A stretch of 8,632 bases of DNA from Cloacimonetes bacterium UBA5456 (GTDB lineage Bacteria; Cloacimonadota; Cloacimonadia; Cloacimonadales; Cloacimonadaceae). The position numbers were made by a program, and so were the translations under genes. Under the pieces are notes generated by a model. It did no database searches, had not been told where the DNA came from, and saw only the letters and a list, made by a program, of their open reading frames with translations. Below are positions 7,211 through 8,632 of the stretch, piece by piece (within the stretch, counting starts at the first letter, position 1; the number at the start of each line of letters is the position of its first letter). Location: positions 8,721-17,352 of the forward strand of contig DIQS01000032.1 in NCBI GenBank assembly GCA_002427325.1, written 5' to 3'.

Positions 7211-7216
7211 ATTATA
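7211..7216 (-). promoter_or_regulatory. Possible -10 box ahead of the dsbD operon
   Basis: A perfect TATAAT on the minus strand, about 26 nt before the dsbD GTG and just downstream of the peptidase terminator hairpin. It is in the only gap of the six-gene run wide enough for a promoter. No TTGACA-like -35 is present at 16-18 nt, where the terminator stem lies instead, and the region is AT-rich enough for a chance match. A Bacteroidota-type -33/-7 promoter was not evident either. Treat this as a candidate only. Confidence 0.35.
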
Positions 7217-7220
7217 TTTA

Positions 7221-7260
7221 TCTAAAACCTTCCCGAGCCGCCGCTTATGACAGCTCGGGA
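7221..7260 (-). terminator. Probable Rho-independent terminator after the M3 peptidase gene
   Basis: On the minus strand, TCCCGAGC (7253-7260) pairs perfectly with GCTCGGGA (7231-7238). Four more pairs (two of them G-U) extend it to a 12-bp stem with a 6-nt ATAAGC loop. It is followed by AAGGTTTTAG, a short U-tract. It begins 14 nt past the peptidase stop codon and ends ahead of the dsbD promoter region. The short U-tract makes partial read-through possible. On the plus strand the same stem is followed by a CATCATTTTT tract, but no plus-strand gene needs it. Confidence 0.65.
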
Positions 7261-7274
7261 CATCATTTTTCAAA

Positions 7275-8632
7275 TCAGAGCAGACCATCCCGCTTGAGCA
7301 GGGCATCAGCGTCCAGGCTACGTCCGCGGAAGGCTTCAAAGAGGTCTTGAGGCGGATATGCATTACCGCGCGCAAGGATATATTCTCTGAACTTATCGGC
7401 TGTTTCCGTGTTGAATATACCGGTTTCTAAGAACATACTCCAAGCGTCGGCATCAAGCGCTTCCGCCCATTTATAGGAGTAATATCCGGATGCATAACCA
7501 CCGGCAAAGATGTGGGCAAAGCCGCTGGACATATTGGTTCCATCCACCTTGGGAAGCAAGGCAAAACGCTCGTTTGCATTGGTCTCAAATTCATCCACAT
7601 CACTGATGCTTTCAGGATCAGCCAGATGCCAATCAAAGTCCAGATTTGCATAGCGCAATTGAGTGATATTAGCCGTAGCCGCATTGAAGTTACGAGATGC
7701 CAACATCTTGTCCAAGAGTTCCTTAGGCAGAGGCTCGCCCGTTTCATAATGCTTTGCAAAGACATTCAGCGCCTCTTCTTCCGTGAGCCAGTTTTCCATG
7801 ATTTGGCTGGGCAATTCCACGAAGTCCCACAGCACGGATGTGCCGGAAAGTCCGCGATAATATCCATCTGCCAAAAGTGAGTGTATGGCGTGTCCAAACT
7901 CGTGAAACACCGTCCTCACCTCGTCCAAACGCAAGAGCGAGGGCGATTTATCCGTGGAAGGAGTGAGACTGCCGACGATCATCACCTGCGGTCTCTTCAT
8001 GCCCTTGGGCGTCATCCCCTGCGCCTTCAGCGAACTTTTCCATGCTCCGCCACGCTTGGTATCTCTCGGGAAAAGGTCAATATAGAGCAAGCCGAGATAG
8101 CTGCCATCTTTGTCATGAGCTTCCCAAGTCGTCACTTCTTCGTGAAAGACGGGAACGTCATAAACCTGTTTCATCGTGATGCCATAAGCCTTTTTCACGA
8201 TTGTAAATAGCCCGGCAAGCACTTCTTCCATCTTGAACCAAGGACGCAACTCTTCCGGATCAAAATCAAAGAGCTTTTCTTTGAGTTTATTGCTATAATA
8301 AGCCCAGTCCCAGCCCATGAGTTCTTCGATTCCATCCAGTTCCCGCGCCAGTTTGGCAACCGCTTCACGCTCCTCTATTGCCTTGGGATATGCCACGTCA
8401 TAGATGCGGTCTAAGAAGCTGCGAGCATTGTCCACGCTTGCCGCCATGCGGTCTTCCAAGACGTAATCTGCATGATTTTTATAACCCAAGAGCAAGGCTC
8501 TTTCTTTGCGCAGTTTCAGCGTTTTCTTGATGATATCACCGTTATCGAATTCATCTCTAAAAGCGCGAGATGAATAAGCTTTGGATATCTTCATACGCAG
8601 ATCGCGATTTTTGCAATAGGTGAGCACGGGGG
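7275..8632 (-). CDS. dcp: M3-family zinc oligopeptidase, Dcp-type, 5' end cut by the window
   Basis: About 452 residues of a metallopeptidase that is normally about 680-710 aa. The N-terminal third lies beyond the right edge, and the reading frame stays open to position 8632 (the GTG at 8627 is internal, not a start). Numbering from that GTG codon, the zinc site is FHEFGHAIH (H242, catalytic E243, H246), with the third ligand E271 in FVELPSQIMENW, 29 residues after the first histidine as in thimet oligopeptidase-type enzymes. The substrate-binding segment AHIFAGGYASGYYSYKWAEALDADA (371-395) and the ending FRGRSLDADALL are characteristic. The ending fits peptidyl-dipeptidase Dcp better than oligopeptidase A, but I cannot be certain. 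It degrades short peptides. Location cannot be told, because any signal peptide is outside the window. It is separated from dsbD by a hairpin and probably belongs to a different transcription unit. Confidence 0.93.
   Translation of the reverse strand, partial: PVLTYCKNRDLRMKISKAYSSRAFRDEFDNGDIIKKTLKLRKERALLLGYKNHADYVLEDRMAASVDNARSFLDRIYDVAYPKAIEEREAVAKLARELDGIEELMGWDWAYYSNKLKEKLFDFDPEELRPWFKMEEVLAGLFTIVKKAYGITMKQVYDVPVFHEEVTTWEAHDKDGSYLGLLYIDLFPRDTKRGGAWKSSLKAQGMTPKGMKRPQVMIVGSLTPSTDKSPSLLRLDEVRTVFHEFGHAIHSLLADGYYRGLSGTSVLWDFVELPSQIMENWLTEEEALNVFAKHYETGEPLPKELLDKMLASRNFNAATANITQLRYANLDFDWHLADPESISDVDEFETNANERFALLPKVDGTNMSSGFAHIFAGGYASGYYSYKWAEALDADAWSMFLETGIFNTETADKFREYILARGNAYPPQDLFEAFRGRSLDADALLKRDGLL

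Overview
The window looks like chromosomal DNA from a diderm bacterium of the Fibrobacteres-Chlorobi-Bacteroidetes (FCB) group. This rests on the short 'LLxAQ' signal peptides, a type IX secretion (T9SS)-type C-terminal sorting domain with PNPF and IYNLKGQ motifs, Omp28-like thioredoxin proteins and an outer-membrane beta-barrel gene. The 'YNLKGQ' flavour of the sorting domain and the intermediate base composition make me favour Cloacimonadota (Candidatus Cloacimonas relatives), but that is an inference I could not test.

Every real gene lies on the minus strand, so transcription runs from the right edge to the left. At the right edge is the C-terminal two thirds of an M3-family zinc oligopeptidase (Dcp type), cut by the window. 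A 12-bp hairpin in an 89-nt gap separates it from a tightly packed six-gene run. In transcription order these are: dsbD, which carries electrons across the inner membrane; a lipoprotein combining an NTF2-like domain with an Omp28-like thioredoxin domain; a TlpA-like periplasmic thioredoxin with a cysteine-bearing acidic tail; an outer-membrane beta-barrel; a secreted Omp28-like thioredoxin with a T9SS sorting tail; and a ZIP-family (ZupT-like) zinc importer. Gaps inside the run are 10, 17, 0 and 11 nt, and the last junction is a 4-nt ATGA overlap, so a single operon is very likely.

The gene set reads as a dedicated extracytoplasmic thiol-disulfide pathway. DsbD would supply reducing power from the cytoplasm. 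The lipoprotein, the TlpA-like protein and the T9SS-exported protein would be redox partners at successively more exterior locations. The barrel's only two cysteines form a CxxxxC pair near its C-terminus, so it may be a redox-sensitive client or conduit. The zinc importer at the end is the outlier and may link metal supply to thiol chemistry. The family assignments are sequence-based. The idea of an electron relay reaching the cell surface is inference. I saw no RNA genes, insertion sequences, CRISPR arrays or long repeats.
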